DNA of 39,364 nt from Gammaproteobacteria bacterium (lineage in GTDB: Bacteria > Pseudomonadota > Gammaproteobacteria > Pseudomonadales > Azotimanducaceae): contig PBRP01000121.1 in NCBI GenBank assembly GCA_002726655.1, forward strand, positions 1 through 39,364, in the 5' to 3' direction. The notes below the pieces were generated by a model. The model did not search any database. It saw only the letters and a program-made list of their open reading frames with translations, and was not told where the DNA came from. The position numbers and the translations under genes are program-made. This document shows positions 24,474 through 33,102 of the stretch, in pieces (position 1 is the stretch's first letter; the number at the start of each line of letters is the position of its first letter).

Positions 24474-25790
24474 ATGAGCGCACAACCACAAGAGAACAAG
24501 CCATTCTGGCTAACTGGAAATTTTGCACCTATCTATGATGAGGTGACGGAAACTGAACTCAAGGTCACCGGCAGCATACCGCCAGAACTCAATGGACGGT
24601 ATTTGCGCAACGGCTCAAACCCAAAATCTGGTGATACTGCCCACTGGTTTCTCGGCAACGGTATGATCCATGGCGTTGAACTGGAAAATGGCAACGCGAA
24701 CTGGTACCGCAATCGCTATGTTCAGACTCCACTATTGGCAGACGAAGGTGCCGACCCCATGGAGGCACTGGATGACAGGTCTAAGTCTCTTGCCAACACA
24801 CATGTCATTGGCCATGCAGGGAAAATACTGGCACTTGAAGAAGGTCATTGGCCCTTTGAGCTCTCTGCTGACCTCGAGACGGTAGGCGCCTATAACTATG
24901 ATGGAAAACTAAATACCGGCATGACGGCGCACCCGAAAATTTGCCCCGAAACTGGTGAGCTTCTATTTTTCTACTATGGTATGACACCACCCTATATGAC
25001 GTATCACCGTGCATCCGCCCAGGGCGAACTGGTGCAGTCTGAGGAAATTGAAGTTAAGGGAGCCACCATGGTCCATGATTTCAATATCACCAGGAATCAC
25101 GTCATCTTTATGGATCTCCCTTTAGTATGGAACTTCGAGAATGTGACAGGGGGGTTACCTATACAATGGAGTGACGACTATGGAGCACGCCTGGGCGTCA
25201 TGCCACGCGACGGTTCCAACAAGGATGTGGTTTGGTACGACATTGACCCTTGTTATGTCTATCACCCCGTAAACGCCTATGACAACGGCGACAGCATTGT
25301 CATTGATGTTTGCCGCCTTGAACATTCAATGAAGCAGGGCGCCCCAGATGTGTCACCCGTACTCTATCAATGGACCATCAACCAGGTGACAGGTAAGGTC
25401 AATGAGCGGCAACTGGATGACCATTCAGTGGAGTTCCCGCGAGTCCCGGACAGTCGTGTTGGCCTTCCTTACCGATATGGCTACACCGCACAGTTCGGGT
25501 CCGGTGGGCCAACCGCCAACGCCTTTCGTAAATATGATATGAAAACCGATACGTCCATTGCCCATGAACTTGGAAATGGTCGTGCAGGCGGTGAACCGGT
25601 TTTTGTCCCCGGGGCAGGTGCCAGTGCGGAAGATGATGGCTACCTCTTGAGCTTTGTCTACGATCAAGCTGAAAACAAGAGTGAACTCATCATAGTTGAT
25701 GCCAGCAACATGGAGAAGGACCCGGTTGCGCGTATCCATCTGCCGAGGCGGGTACCCGCAGGATTTCATGGTAGCTGGGTTGCTGACTAG
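24474..25790 (+). CDS. carotenoid oxygenase family (RPE65-like) dioxygenase
   Basis: A 438-residue nonheme iron enzyme of the family that cleaves double bonds in carotenoids, apocarotenoids or stilbenes. The start carries LNGRYLRNGSNP, the family's classic motif. The four iron-binding histidines are visible at about residues 153 (TAHPK), 201 (VHDF), 264 (YHPVNA) and 432 (FHGSW). AGGAG precedes the ATG. It stands 206 bases upstream of a P450 on the same strand. No carotenoid synthesis genes are nearby, so a lignostilbene- or apocarotenoid-type substrate is as likely as a carotenoid. Confidence 0.9.
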   Translation: MSAQPQENKPFWLTGNFAPIYDEVTETELKVTGSIPPELNGRYLRNGSNPKSGDTAHWFLGNGMIHGVELENGNANWYRNRYVQTPLLADEGADPMEALDDRSKSLANTHVIGHAGKILALEEGHWPFELSADLETVGAYNYDGKLNTGMTAHPKICPETGELLFFYYGMTPPYMTYHRASAQGELVQSEEIEVKGATMVHDFNITRNHVIFMDLPLVWNFENVTGGLPIQWSDDYGARLGVMPRDGSNKDVVWYDIDPCYVYHPVNAYDNGDSIVIDVCRLEHSMKQGAPDVSPVLYQWTINQVTGKVNERQLDDHSVEFPRVPDSRVGLPYRYGYTAQFGSGGPTANAFRKYDMKTDTSIAHELGNGRAGGEPVFVPGAGASAEDDGYLLSFVYDQAENKSELIIVDASNMEKDPVARIHLPRRVPAGFHGSWVAD

Positions 25791-25880
25791 TTAGTTCCTG
25801 TCTACAAATTGCGTATTTAGAACCAGATTTGAATAACATGTAAACGGTTAGCCTTTAAAAATACTCGCATGTGAAGGAAG

Positions 25881-25910
25881 GGGGTGCCCGGCCGAGGGGT
25901 GCCCGGCCGA
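25881..25910 (+). repeat. 15-bp tandem repeat, two copies
   Basis: GGGGTGCCCGGCCGA occurs twice without mismatch at 25881-25895 and 25896-25910, followed by a related GGGCCG. It is much richer in G+C than its surroundings and lies in the spacer between the carotenoid oxygenase and the P450. The GGCCG/CGGCC content could fold into a hairpin and end the upstream transcript, but no T-run follows. Confidence 0.85.
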
Positions 25911-25996
25911 GGGCCGCCCAGGATAACCCGCTCGATATCCAAATCCGGACAAAAACTAGGTACGCCAATAGTTTGCGATATCGAGAAGGATGAGAA

Positions 25997-27334
25997 ATGG
26001 CAACAACAGAGGAAGAGTTGAGTCTTGAGGCCGCCCGTCAACTGCTGGATTCCCGGAATCTATTTGCGGCTGACCCTGATGTAGTAAAGGACCCTTATAA
26101 ATTCTACGAAGCGGCAAGGACAATCGGGCCCATCACCCAGGAAAGCAACTCTGGCATCTACCTGGCCACTCGATACCAGGATGTCCTGGAGATAGAGCGC
26201 CGTCACCAGGATTTCTCCGCCTGTGTTGCCTCTCTCGGACCGTTCGCTAAAGGACATATCCCAGAGCGGCCTGATGAAAGTGGTTGCCCATTTGGAAGCG
26301 CCGACCTGGAAACCAAGGTTGAATCCTGGCGGAAGAGGGTGCAGAGCGACCTTATACCGGTGCTGACATTGGATCCGCCGGAACACACTGAGTACAGAAA
26401 CCTGCTCAACAAGCTTTTTACGGTAGAGCGCAAGGAAGCCATTACTCCTCGCTTACGCGAGCTGGCACAGGAACTGATTGAGTCTTTCGCCGAAGATAGT
26501 GAAGTGGAATGGATTGCCCGTTTTGCCGGCCCTTATACCTACTTTGTCATGAACGAGGTAATGGACTTCCCCAGGGCCGATGAGGATGCCTTGCGAAGGT
26601 CGTTCCTTGAACGACACCAGCGGGATTCGGCGACCAGCATGCTGTCTGCCGGCAGCCCTAACCCTGGTGCTAACGCGCTGGGCGTTAGTGACGAGCGGTT
26701 TCACCAGTACCTGACAGAAAGAAGGGCGAATCCTCAAGATGACGTATTGAGTGAGATAGCTACCGCAACCAAGGCAAATGGAACCCTGCCGGAAATCGAA
26801 GATCTGGTTGGCATCTCAGCGGTCATGTACGGCGCCGGGCAAGTGACCACCACGGACTTAATTGGCAATGGTATGAAATTTCTCGCCGAGCAACCTGAGT
26901 TGCAAGTGCGCTTGCGGGAACACCCAGAGGAACTTGAGACGTTCGTCGAAGAGCTGCTCCGAATCGAGGCACCTGTTCAAGGCCTCTTCCGCTACACGGT
27001 CCGTGATACGGAAGTAAATGGTACACCGGTTCCCGCTGGTGCAATTATCTGGATGCTCTATGGCGCCGCAAACCGCGACCCAGATCAGTTTGAAGACCCG
27101 GAAATCTTCAACCCAAAACGTGAGAATGCATACCAGGGGATTTCATTTGGCGCAGGACGGCACTTCTGCCCAGGCCAGCCCCTTGCAAAACTGGAAACCA
27201 GGATCACCTTCGAAGAGGTCCTCAAACGGATGAAAAATATCCGCCTCAAGAATCCTGACGATGACGTCATATACCATGACTGGTTCGTTGTTCGCGGCCC
27301 TAATCAGCTCGCCATCGAGTTTGATTGCGTGTAA
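25997..27334 (+). CDS. cytochrome P450 paired with its own ferredoxin
   Basis: A 445-residue P450. The I-helix reads GAGQVTTTDLIG, in which the usual acidic residue before the threonine is replaced by valine (AGQVTT rather than AGxE/DTT); the K-helix is EELLRIEAP and the heme loop FGAGRHFCPGQPLAK (Cys about 391). AAGGA lies before the ATG. A ferredoxin gene follows by 28 bases and is the expected electron donor. The long insert with GCPFGS near residue 95 is unusual. Substrate unknown; it neighbours a carotenoid oxygenase and an SDR, which suggests a terpenoid-type route by inference. Confidence 0.93.
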   Translation: MATTEEELSLEAARQLLDSRNLFAADPDVVKDPYKFYEAARTIGPITQESNSGIYLATRYQDVLEIERRHQDFSACVASLGPFAKGHIPERPDESGCPFGSADLETKVESWRKRVQSDLIPVLTLDPPEHTEYRNLLNKLFTVERKEAITPRLRELAQELIESFAEDSEVEWIARFAGPYTYFVMNEVMDFPRADEDALRRSFLERHQRDSATSMLSAGSPNPGANALGVSDERFHQYLTERRANPQDDVLSEIATATKANGTLPEIEDLVGISAVMYGAGQVTTTDLIGNGMKFLAEQPELQVRLREHPEELETFVEELLRIEAPVQGLFRYTVRDTEVNGTPVPAGAIIWMLYGAANRDPDQFEDPEIFNPKRENAYQGISFGAGRHFCPGQPLAKLETRITFEEVLKRMKNIRLKNPDDDVIYHDWFVVRGPNQLAIEFDCV

Positions 27335-27362
27335 CAGTGAGATTTCCAGGAGGGGTGAGCAG

Positions 27363-27551
27363 TTGAAAGTTACCGTGGACCGAAATATCTGTTGTGGCTA
27401 CGGTGTCTGTGTCGAAACAATAGATGAAGTGTTTGCATTTGATGGTGAAGAGAAACTTACCATCACTTCTGACATCAAGCTTGAGTGGCAACAGAAGGTT
27501 CGGTTTGCCTGTCAGCAATGTCCAAGCCAGGCCCTGACCCTGGAAGACTAG
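27363..27551 (+). CDS. P450-associated [3Fe-4S]-type ferredoxin
   Basis: A 62-residue small ferredoxin. The cluster motif is CCGYGVC near the start and CQQCP near the end; in the CxGxGxC loop the position that would be the fourth cysteine of a [4Fe-4S] cluster is tyrosine, typical of ferredoxins serving bacterial P450s. I chose TTG at 27363 because AGGAGG lies nine bases upstream and because the product then starts KVTVDRNIC, as in the family. The longer frame from 27261 overlaps the P450 and has no support. It is cotranscribed with the P450 upstream. Confidence 0.9.
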   Translation: MKVTVDRNICCGYGVCVETIDEVFAFDGEEKLTITSDIKLEWQQKVRFACQQCPSQALTLED

Positions 27552-27616
27552 CCAATTATCCGGGCTAGCAACTGGTTTTCAAAACCCAGCCCCCGACAAC
27601 ACAGGCCTTCTTTATC

Positions 27617-28456
27617 TCATGAAGCGCCGTGCTCCTCGCTCAACCCCATTCGAAACAGGTTCTCCTCTGGCGCCATTCCGGCTTCTTCACAGGCGGCGGC
27701 AATCTCGGCGAGCATCGGGTTTCGGCGAAGCCTTAGTCCACCTGTCACATGCATGTTCTCTCCGGTCATGAAGGATTCGTCACTGGCGAGCCAGACCGCT
27801 GCCGCTGCAACATCATCAGATGTCCCCACCCGCCCCAGGGGATACGCCTTGCGGAACTGTTCGATGATGACCGGCATGTGGAATACAGCAGCTGCCATCG
27901 GTGAGTCGTTGACACCCAGGCTGATCGAATTAGCCTTAATGCCACGGCTGCCAAACTCGTTGGCTACGGTACGGATAACATGGTCAATACCTGCCTTGGT
28001 TCCCATATAAGCTGCATGGCTCTCGAACATGATGGTCGCCGTTTCAGTGGACAGCTGGATGATGGATCCACCGTCTTTCATGGCCCGAACCAACCCCTGC
28101 AGGTACTGAAAAACACCCACGTACTGCAGGGCCACCATCGCCTCCAGCTCTTCGCGGGTCGTATCCAGGAAGGGCTTGAGCAACCCCCAGCCAGTGCAGT
28201 TCACACCTATATCAACTTTCCCGAATCTCTCGAGCGTAGCGGCCATGAGAGCCTCGATATCTTCCTCAACCGTGATGTCGCAGATGGCATAGGCACCATC
28301 GATCTCGTCAGCCAGCGTTGAAAGTACGTCTTCGTGTCGGCCAGCTACCATTACCTTCGCCCCCTCCTGAGTGAAGCGACGGGCTATCACTTGCCCGATA
28401 TTGTCCTTCGTCGCGGCACCAAGGACGATCCCAACTTTTCCATCCAGTCGACCCAT
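27617..28456 (-). CDS. short-chain dehydrogenase/reductase (SDR)
   Basis: A 279-residue NAD(P)-dependent oxidoreductase. The N-terminal strand and loop KVGIVLGAATKDNIGQVIARRF, the ICDITVE acidic stretch, NCTGWG in place of the usual NNAG, the serine in IQLSTET and the catalytic YMGTK are all in order. GGAGAG lies just before the ATG at 28456. It stands alone on the minus strand, converging on the ferredoxin gene and divergent from the aldo/keto reductase. Length is slightly above the classical 250 residues because of a C-terminal extension (about 35 residues). Substrate not predictable. Confidence 0.9.
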   Translation of the reverse strand: MGRLDGKVGIVLGAATKDNIGQVIARRFTQEGAKVMVAGRHEDVLSTLADEIDGAYAICDITVEEDIEALMAATLERFGKVDIGVNCTGWGLLKPFLDTTREELEAMVALQYVGVFQYLQGLVRAMKDGGSIIQLSTETATIMFESHAAYMGTKAGIDHVIRTVANEFGSRGIKANSISLGVNDSPMAAAVFHMPVIIEQFRKAYPLGRVGTSDDVAAAAVWLASDESFMTGENMHVTGGLRLRRNPMLAEIAAACEEAGMAPEENLFRMGLSEEHGAS

Positions 28457-28556
28457 CACTGCTCTCCTCTGTCCTGAATTCTGACGACAGTTTACTTAAA
28501 TGATCAATCTTTAATCAATTGAGTAATTGTCCCTTGATAGGCTAGAGTGTCGCTAG

Positions 28557-30068
28557 TTGACCCGCAAAGGAATAGAGAGGAGAAAGGCGATTAAGAATAT
28601 TGGTTTGATAGCACTGGCTGTATGGGCTCTTACTTGGGTTCTTGGCTACGCCGGAGTTGGTAACTACCTGCAGGAGCGAGCGGTCGGCATAGATGCTGCA
28701 ATGGTTCCACTTATGCCGGCAATAATCTCTGTACTATTACTGTTTACCAGTATCATTCTGACGGTTATCTGGGCAAAACAACGGGGAAGCAATCTTCCCG
28801 AAGCTGATGCCCCATCCGGCAGGCGCAAATTCCTGATGGGATCCGCAGCTGTGGGAGGCGGCGTATTAGGCGCAGTGGGAACGACCATGGGGAGAATCGA
28901 GGGCTGGTTTAGAGTCAGCGCACCAGTCTACTCTGCTGAAACAGAACAAACAGCGCCCACCGCTCACGCCAATTGGTCTGGCGCACGAATTGCACACAAA
29001 CGACCCCTTGGGCGAACAGGATTTATGGTATCTGATATTTCCATGGGTTCTGGTCAGTTCCTGCGACACTCAGACCCGGAAGGCTTTTTCCGAGAAATTC
29101 TTGACCGCGGCGTTAACTATATCGATACATCACCTGATTATGCAGGCGCCAAATCTGAGACAGTTTTAGGCAACGTCTTAAAGGAGCGGAACCGGGAGGA
29201 GCTTTTTATAGTAACCAAATGGTGCACTTCTGACGGTCACGTTCGTCAGGGCTCAAGTGTTGAAACCTACCTGGCGGCACTTGATGACAGTTTGCAGCGG
29301 CTAAATACAAACTATGTAGACCTGATACACGTTCATTCATGTGATTCCATTGAACGGCTGCTTGATCCCAATATGCTGAAAGCTTTCGACATGGCAAAGG
29401 CTGATGGACGAGTTCGGTTTCTCGGCGTTACATCGCACACACCAAACCTGGAAGAGGTAGCATACGCTGTTATCGACAGCGACAAATTTGATGTGATGAT
29501 GCTTGCCTACCACCACGGTGCCTGGCCAAAGCAGCAGGACATCATCAAGAAGGCGGCTGCGAAGAATATGGGTATTGTCGCCATGAAGACTCTAAAGGGT
29601 GCCAAGCACAAGGGAATGCTGGAATTCCAGGATGAGTCCACTTCCTATACCCAGGCTGCCTTCAAGTGGGTAATGTCCAATCCAGATGTTGCCTGCCTGG
29701 TTATTTCCTTTTTTGAAACGCAGCACGTTGATGAGTATATCCATGCATCCGGGAAAGCCCTCACGACTAACGATACTGCAGTGTTGGATAAATATGATGA
29801 CTTGATTGCTGGCACCCACTGTTTCGCGAACTGTGGCGACTGCCTGGAATCTTGCCCGCATTCCGTGCCTATCAATGATGTATTGAGACACCGTATGTAT
29901 TTTGAGGACTATGGTGATGAAAAGCAGGCGATGCAACTATACTCAGCTCTGGATAAGAATGCTGATGCGTGCCAGACCTGTTCAGCGCCATGCACCGGCG
30001 CCTGCCCACAGAATATCGACATTCAAAATCGTATGGCCGATTCACATGAAAAACTTTCGCTGGCTTAA
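28557..30068 (+). CDS. membrane-anchored aldo/keto reductase with ferredoxin-like C-terminus
   Basis: A 503-residue fusion. Two N-terminal membrane segments (NIGLIALAVWALTWVLGYAG and MVPLMPAIISVLLLFTSII) are followed by a Tat-like SGRRKFLMGSAAVGGG segment, so the catalytic part may face the periplasm. The barrel has the AKR tetrad: Asp in YIDTSPDY, Tyr in the same motif, Lys in VTKW, His in LIHVHSC. The C-terminus carries two cysteine groups (CFANCGDCLESCP and CQTCSAPCTGACP) that could bind two [4Fe-4S] clusters. The TTG start has no clear ribosome site, and GAGAGGAG lies just after it, so an ATT or later start is possible. It precedes the arsenosugar genes. Confidence 0.85.
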   Translation: MTRKGIERRKAIKNIGLIALAVWALTWVLGYAGVGNYLQERAVGIDAAMVPLMPAIISVLLLFTSIILTVIWAKQRGSNLPEADAPSGRRKFLMGSAAVGGGVLGAVGTTMGRIEGWFRVSAPVYSAETEQTAPTAHANWSGARIAHKRPLGRTGFMVSDISMGSGQFLRHSDPEGFFREILDRGVNYIDTSPDYAGAKSETVLGNVLKERNREELFIVTKWCTSDGHVRQGSSVETYLAALDDSLQRLNTNYVDLIHVHSCDSIERLLDPNMLKAFDMAKADGRVRFLGVTSHTPNLEEVAYAVIDSDKFDVMMLAYHHGAWPKQQDIIKKAAAKNMGIVAMKTLKGAKHKGMLEFQDESTSYTQAAFKWVMSNPDVACLVISFFETQHVDEYIHASGKALTTNDTAVLDKYDDLIAGTHCFANCGDCLESCPHSVPINDVLRHRMYFEDYGDEKQAMQLYSALDKNADACQTCSAPCTGACPQNIDIQNRMADSHEKLSLA

Positions 30069-30116
30069 GCTAATTTCATTCGCGGCCCCACATTTTCATC
30101 CAAACGGAGACAGACA

Positions 30117-30569
30117 ATGATTGTAGGTATCCACCATATTGCGATTGGCGTCAGCGATTTCGAAAAAGCGCTGACTTTCTACCGTGATGCGCTCGGCTTT
30201 GAAGTAGTTCAGGAAGGTCAGTTCGATGATGTGCCTCTCGTTAATAAGGCTATTGGCCTTGATGGGGCAAGAGCAAGAATGGCTATGTTAAAGGGCAGCA
30301 ATACGTTTATAGAACTGTGGGAATACACCCATCCAGAACCAAAGGATCTCCGTTCAAGACCCTGCGATTATGGTTACCCGCATTTTGCGCTGCAGGTTGA
30401 TGATATACAGAGCGAATATGATCGTCTGAAAGAATTTGGTATGGAGTTCGTGGGTGAAGTCGTTCATTTCGATGAGACGAGTTCCGCCATATACGGACGC
30501 GATCCCTGCGGCAACATTATTGAATTGTATGAAATAAAGACAGATGAAATTGCACAACTGGAGCGATGA
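30117..30569 (+). CDS. VOC family protein, methylmalonyl-CoA epimerase/glyoxalase-like
   Basis: A 150-residue single-domain VOC protein. It begins GIHHIAIGVSDFEKALTFYRDALGFEVV, with a metal-type His in HHIAIGV, and ends IYGRDPCGNIIELYEI with the glutamate ligand; YPHFALQVDD supplies a further histidine. A metal-dependent lyase, epimerase or dioxygenase is possible. GGAGA precedes the ATG. It follows the aldo/keto reductase by 48 bases and precedes arsS by 110, so it may belong to the same transcript, but an arsenic role is not shown. Confidence 0.87.
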   Translation: MIVGIHHIAIGVSDFEKALTFYRDALGFEVVQEGQFDDVPLVNKAIGLDGARARMAMLKGSNTFIELWEYTHPEPKDLRSRPCDYGYPHFALQVDDIQSEYDRLKEFGMEFVGEVVHFDETSSAIYGRDPCGNIIELYEIKTDEIAQLER

Positions 30570-30679
30570 GTTTCCAGGTGTGGCTGTTATTTCTTAAAAG
30601 GGCCAGGGACACATTTTCCTGTAATGCTTCAGTACATGCCCCGGTCTATACTAAACAGCTTCTAACTGGCTAACTCTAA

Positions 30680-31642
30680 ATGCAAGATACTCGATCCCTG
30701 TTACTCGAAACCAGCTTTCCAAATATCTATCGTTCAAATCTCGATACCCTCCAGGTCAACTTAGGTTACCTGTGCAATCTCAGTTGTACCCATTGCCATG
30801 TCAATGCAGGACCTACCCGAACGGAGCTGATGGACAAGGACATGGTTGACCTTGTTCTGACCTTTATTAACCAAAACGGCGTAGGCACGCTGGATTTAAC
30901 TGGTGGATCTCCAGAGATGAACCCCAATTTTGAACATCTTGTTGTCGAAGCAAGGCGGATGGGGACCCTGGTGATGGACAGGTGCAACCCGACAATCCTG
31001 ATGGAACAGGGTTATGAACATTTACCGGAATTCCTGGCAGAGCACAATGTCGTGATCAACGCTTCGATGCCTTGCTATCAGGAACAGAATGTCGACAAAC
31101 AACGTGGCAAAGGAGTGTACCGGGACAGTATCGCGAGTCTGAAGAGACTCAATGATTTTGGTTACGGAAAGGAAGACAGCAATCTCGTACTTAACCTCGT
31201 CTACAACCCAGACGAGCCCATCCTACCGCCTGACCAGCAATCTCTTAAAGAAGATTATCAGCTCGCTCTAGGGGGAGAACACAACATCGTGTTTACTGAT
31301 CTATTCGCGCTGGCCAACATGCCAATCAGCCGCTTTGGCGCTCGGCTGCTGGCTAAAAATCAATTCGAAGACTACATGAAGCTTCTTCGCGGATCTTTTT
31401 CTGAAGAGAATCTTAACAGCGTCATGTGCCGGTCACTGGTCAGCGTCGACTACCAGGGTTATATCTATGACTGTGACTTCAACCAGATGTTGATGATGCA
31501 GACTCTGGCAACTGATAAACCCAGACCTCATTTGAGAGACCTGTTTGACAGGAATCTGGAGGGCAGCCCTATTGCGGTCGGTGAGCATTGCTATGGGTGT
31601 ACTGCTGGCCAGGGTAGCAGCTGTGGGGGAGCCCTCGCCTAG
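30680..31642 (+). CDS. arsS: arsenosugar biosynthesis radical SAM protein ArsS
   Basis: ArsS adds a 5'-deoxyadenosyl group to dimethylarsenic, the key step toward arsenosugars. The 320-residue protein carries the radical SAM cluster motif CNLSCTHC at about residue 32, a TGGSPEMNP loop, and the family's Cys-rich C-terminus (CRSLVSVDYQGYIYDCDFNQM, then HCYGCTAGQGSSCGG). Some family members use selenocysteine near the C-terminus, hence '(seleno)protein'; here that region has cysteine and the gene ends in TAG. A weak ribosome site precedes the ATG. Two arsenosugar glycosyltransferase genes follow at gaps of 8 and 4 bases. Confidence 0.92.
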   Translation: MQDTRSLLLETSFPNIYRSNLDTLQVNLGYLCNLSCTHCHVNAGPTRTELMDKDMVDLVLTFINQNGVGTLDLTGGSPEMNPNFEHLVVEARRMGTLVMDRCNPTILMEQGYEHLPEFLAEHNVVINASMPCYQEQNVDKQRGKGVYRDSIASLKRLNDFGYGKEDSNLVLNLVYNPDEPILPPDQQSLKEDYQLALGGEHNIVFTDLFALANMPISRFGARLLAKNQFEDYMKLLRGSFSEENLNSVMCRSLVSVDYQGYIYDCDFNQMLMMQTLATDKPRPHLRDLFDRNLEGSPIAVGEHCYGCTAGQGSSCGGALA

Positions 31643-31650
31643 GGTTATTA

Positions 31651-32349
31651 ATGGCACGCCAGCTTCCAAAGATCTCGATAGTCGTGCCAGTTTTGAATGA
31701 AGCCGGGGCTATTGAGAATACCCTGGGAAACCTCATACGTGACGGTATCGAGGTCATTGTCGTTGATGGTGGCAGCAGTGATAAGACCCTGGATGTCATC
31801 AGCCGGCATCCATGCAAGGTGTTGGAATCAGCAGCAGGACGGGCCTGTCAAATGAATAAGGGCGCCGAAGCCGCCTCGGGAGATATCCTGCTTTTCCTGC
31901 ATGCCGACACGATACTACCAATGGCGTTTGAGTCTTACCTGCAGTCGGACTTTTGGCTATCAGACAGATCCTGGGGCCGATTTGATGTTCGACTGAGCGG
32001 TGAGCACCCGCTGTTTCGTGTGATTGAATGGTTCATGAACAACCGCTCTCGACTAACGGGGATTTGCACCGGCGATCAGGCTATATTTGCAACACGGGGA
32101 GCGTTTGAAAAGGCAGGTGGTTATGCGCTGATTCCCCTGATGGAGGATATCGAAATCAGCAAGAGTCTGAAGAAAATCTCCCCACCCTTTTGTATCGGTA
32201 CATGCCTTACAACCTCCAGTCGTCGCTGGGAGTCAAACGGAATAGTCAGGACTATCCTGTTGATGTGGAAACTGCGACTCATGCATTTTGCAGGCGTCAG
32301 GGGTGATGCGCTCGTGAAACAATACGGCCGGTCGCCGATTCCTTCCTAG
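31651..32349 (+). CDS. arsenosugar biosynthesis glycosyltransferase, TIGR04283 type (GT2)
   Basis: A 232-residue family-2 glycosyltransferase. The N-terminus KISIVVPVLNEAGAIENTL, the sugar-nucleotide motif VVDGGSSDKT and the metal-binding HADT loop are intact. This family is regularly linked to ArsS and ArsM. It begins eight bases after arsS and ends four bases before the next gene, so it lies inside the operon. It probably modifies the adenosyl-arsenic product, removing or exchanging the base for a sugar aglycone; the exact reaction is not settled by sequence. Confidence 0.9.
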   Translation: MARQLPKISIVVPVLNEAGAIENTLGNLIRDGIEVIVVDGGSSDKTLDVISRHPCKVLESAAGRACQMNKGAEAASGDILLFLHADTILPMAFESYLQSDFWLSDRSWGRFDVRLSGEHPLFRVIEWFMNNRSRLTGICTGDQAIFATRGAFEKAGGYALIPLMEDIEISKSLKKISPPFCIGTCLTTSSRRWESNGIVRTILLMWKLRLMHFAGVRGDALVKQYGRSPIPS

Positions 32350-32353
32350 ATCA

Positions 32354-32959
32354 GTGAACAAACCACGACTAGTGATTTTCTGCAAAGCACCTATCCCCGG
32401 AGAGGTTAAGAGCCGTCTGATTGCATCTGAAGGAATAGCTGCTGCTACGGGGATACATGAGGAGTTGGCAACTCGATTGATTCTGGAGTGCCTAGCATCA
32501 GCGCTCCCGCTTGAAGTGAGTATTGAACTCTGGTGCAGTCCAACGACTGATCACGAATTTTACGATCAGTTTGTTGTGCCCCGGTTTCTCCAGCAGGGAG
32601 CAGACCTGGGCGAACGTATGCTGAATGCCTTTGAACATTTTGAAACCGCAACCCTGCTCATTGGTACGGATTGCCCGAACTTAACGCCCGAATATATACG
32701 ATCGTCATTTGACCAATTGGCTATCTATGATGCCGTACTTGGTCCGGCAGAAGATGGCGGGTATGGATTGATCGGCCTGCGCGGTCCAGAACCGAGTGTT
32801 TTCAAGGATATCCCATGGAGCACAGACCAGGTTTGTTCAGAGACCTGTCGACGTATGGATGAGCTGGAATTGAATTGGGCACTATTACCTCAGCTGTGGG
32901 ATGTCGACAGACCTGAAGATGTTAAGAGATGGCGTAATCTCACACCAACTGGCAGTTAG
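32354..32959 (+). CDS. arsenosugar biosynthesis glycosyltransferase, TIGR04282 type
   Basis: A 201-residue protein with a nucleotidyltransferase/GT-A fold. It starts RLVIFCKAPIPGEVKSRL and contains LIGTDCPNL and GPAEDGGYGLIGL, the three defining motifs. GTG at 32354 is the start, four bases after the previous stop. This family travels with the TIGR04283 enzyme and with ArsS. Together they are thought to complete arsenosugar synthesis. The donor could be a sugar nucleotide or phosphate. Confidence 0.9.
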   Translation: MNKPRLVIFCKAPIPGEVKSRLIASEGIAAATGIHEELATRLILECLASALPLEVSIELWCSPTTDHEFYDQFVVPRFLQQGADLGERMLNAFEHFETATLLIGTDCPNLTPEYIRSSFDQLAIYDAVLGPAEDGGYGLIGLRGPEPSVFKDIPWSTDQVCSETCRRMDELELNWALLPQLWDVDRPEDVKRWRNLTPTGS

Positions 32960-33102
32960 CCCCATATTCAGATCAGCGGTAATCAACTCCGTTTCCGATC
33001 AAGCCCGCTAGATTAGATCGCTTTTCATGACTTGAAACAGTTCGTGATGCACTCGGGTCTTATTGACAATACTAATCCTAATTACTCAATGGAGATCTAT
33101 CC

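Noticed and set aside
25881-25910. CRISPR array
   Set aside because: Only two adjoining 15-bp copies, with no spacers and no cas genes.
27261-27362. Longer N-terminus for the ferredoxin
   Set aside because: It overlaps the P450 end in another frame, and the TTG at 27363 has an excellent ribosome site and the family start.
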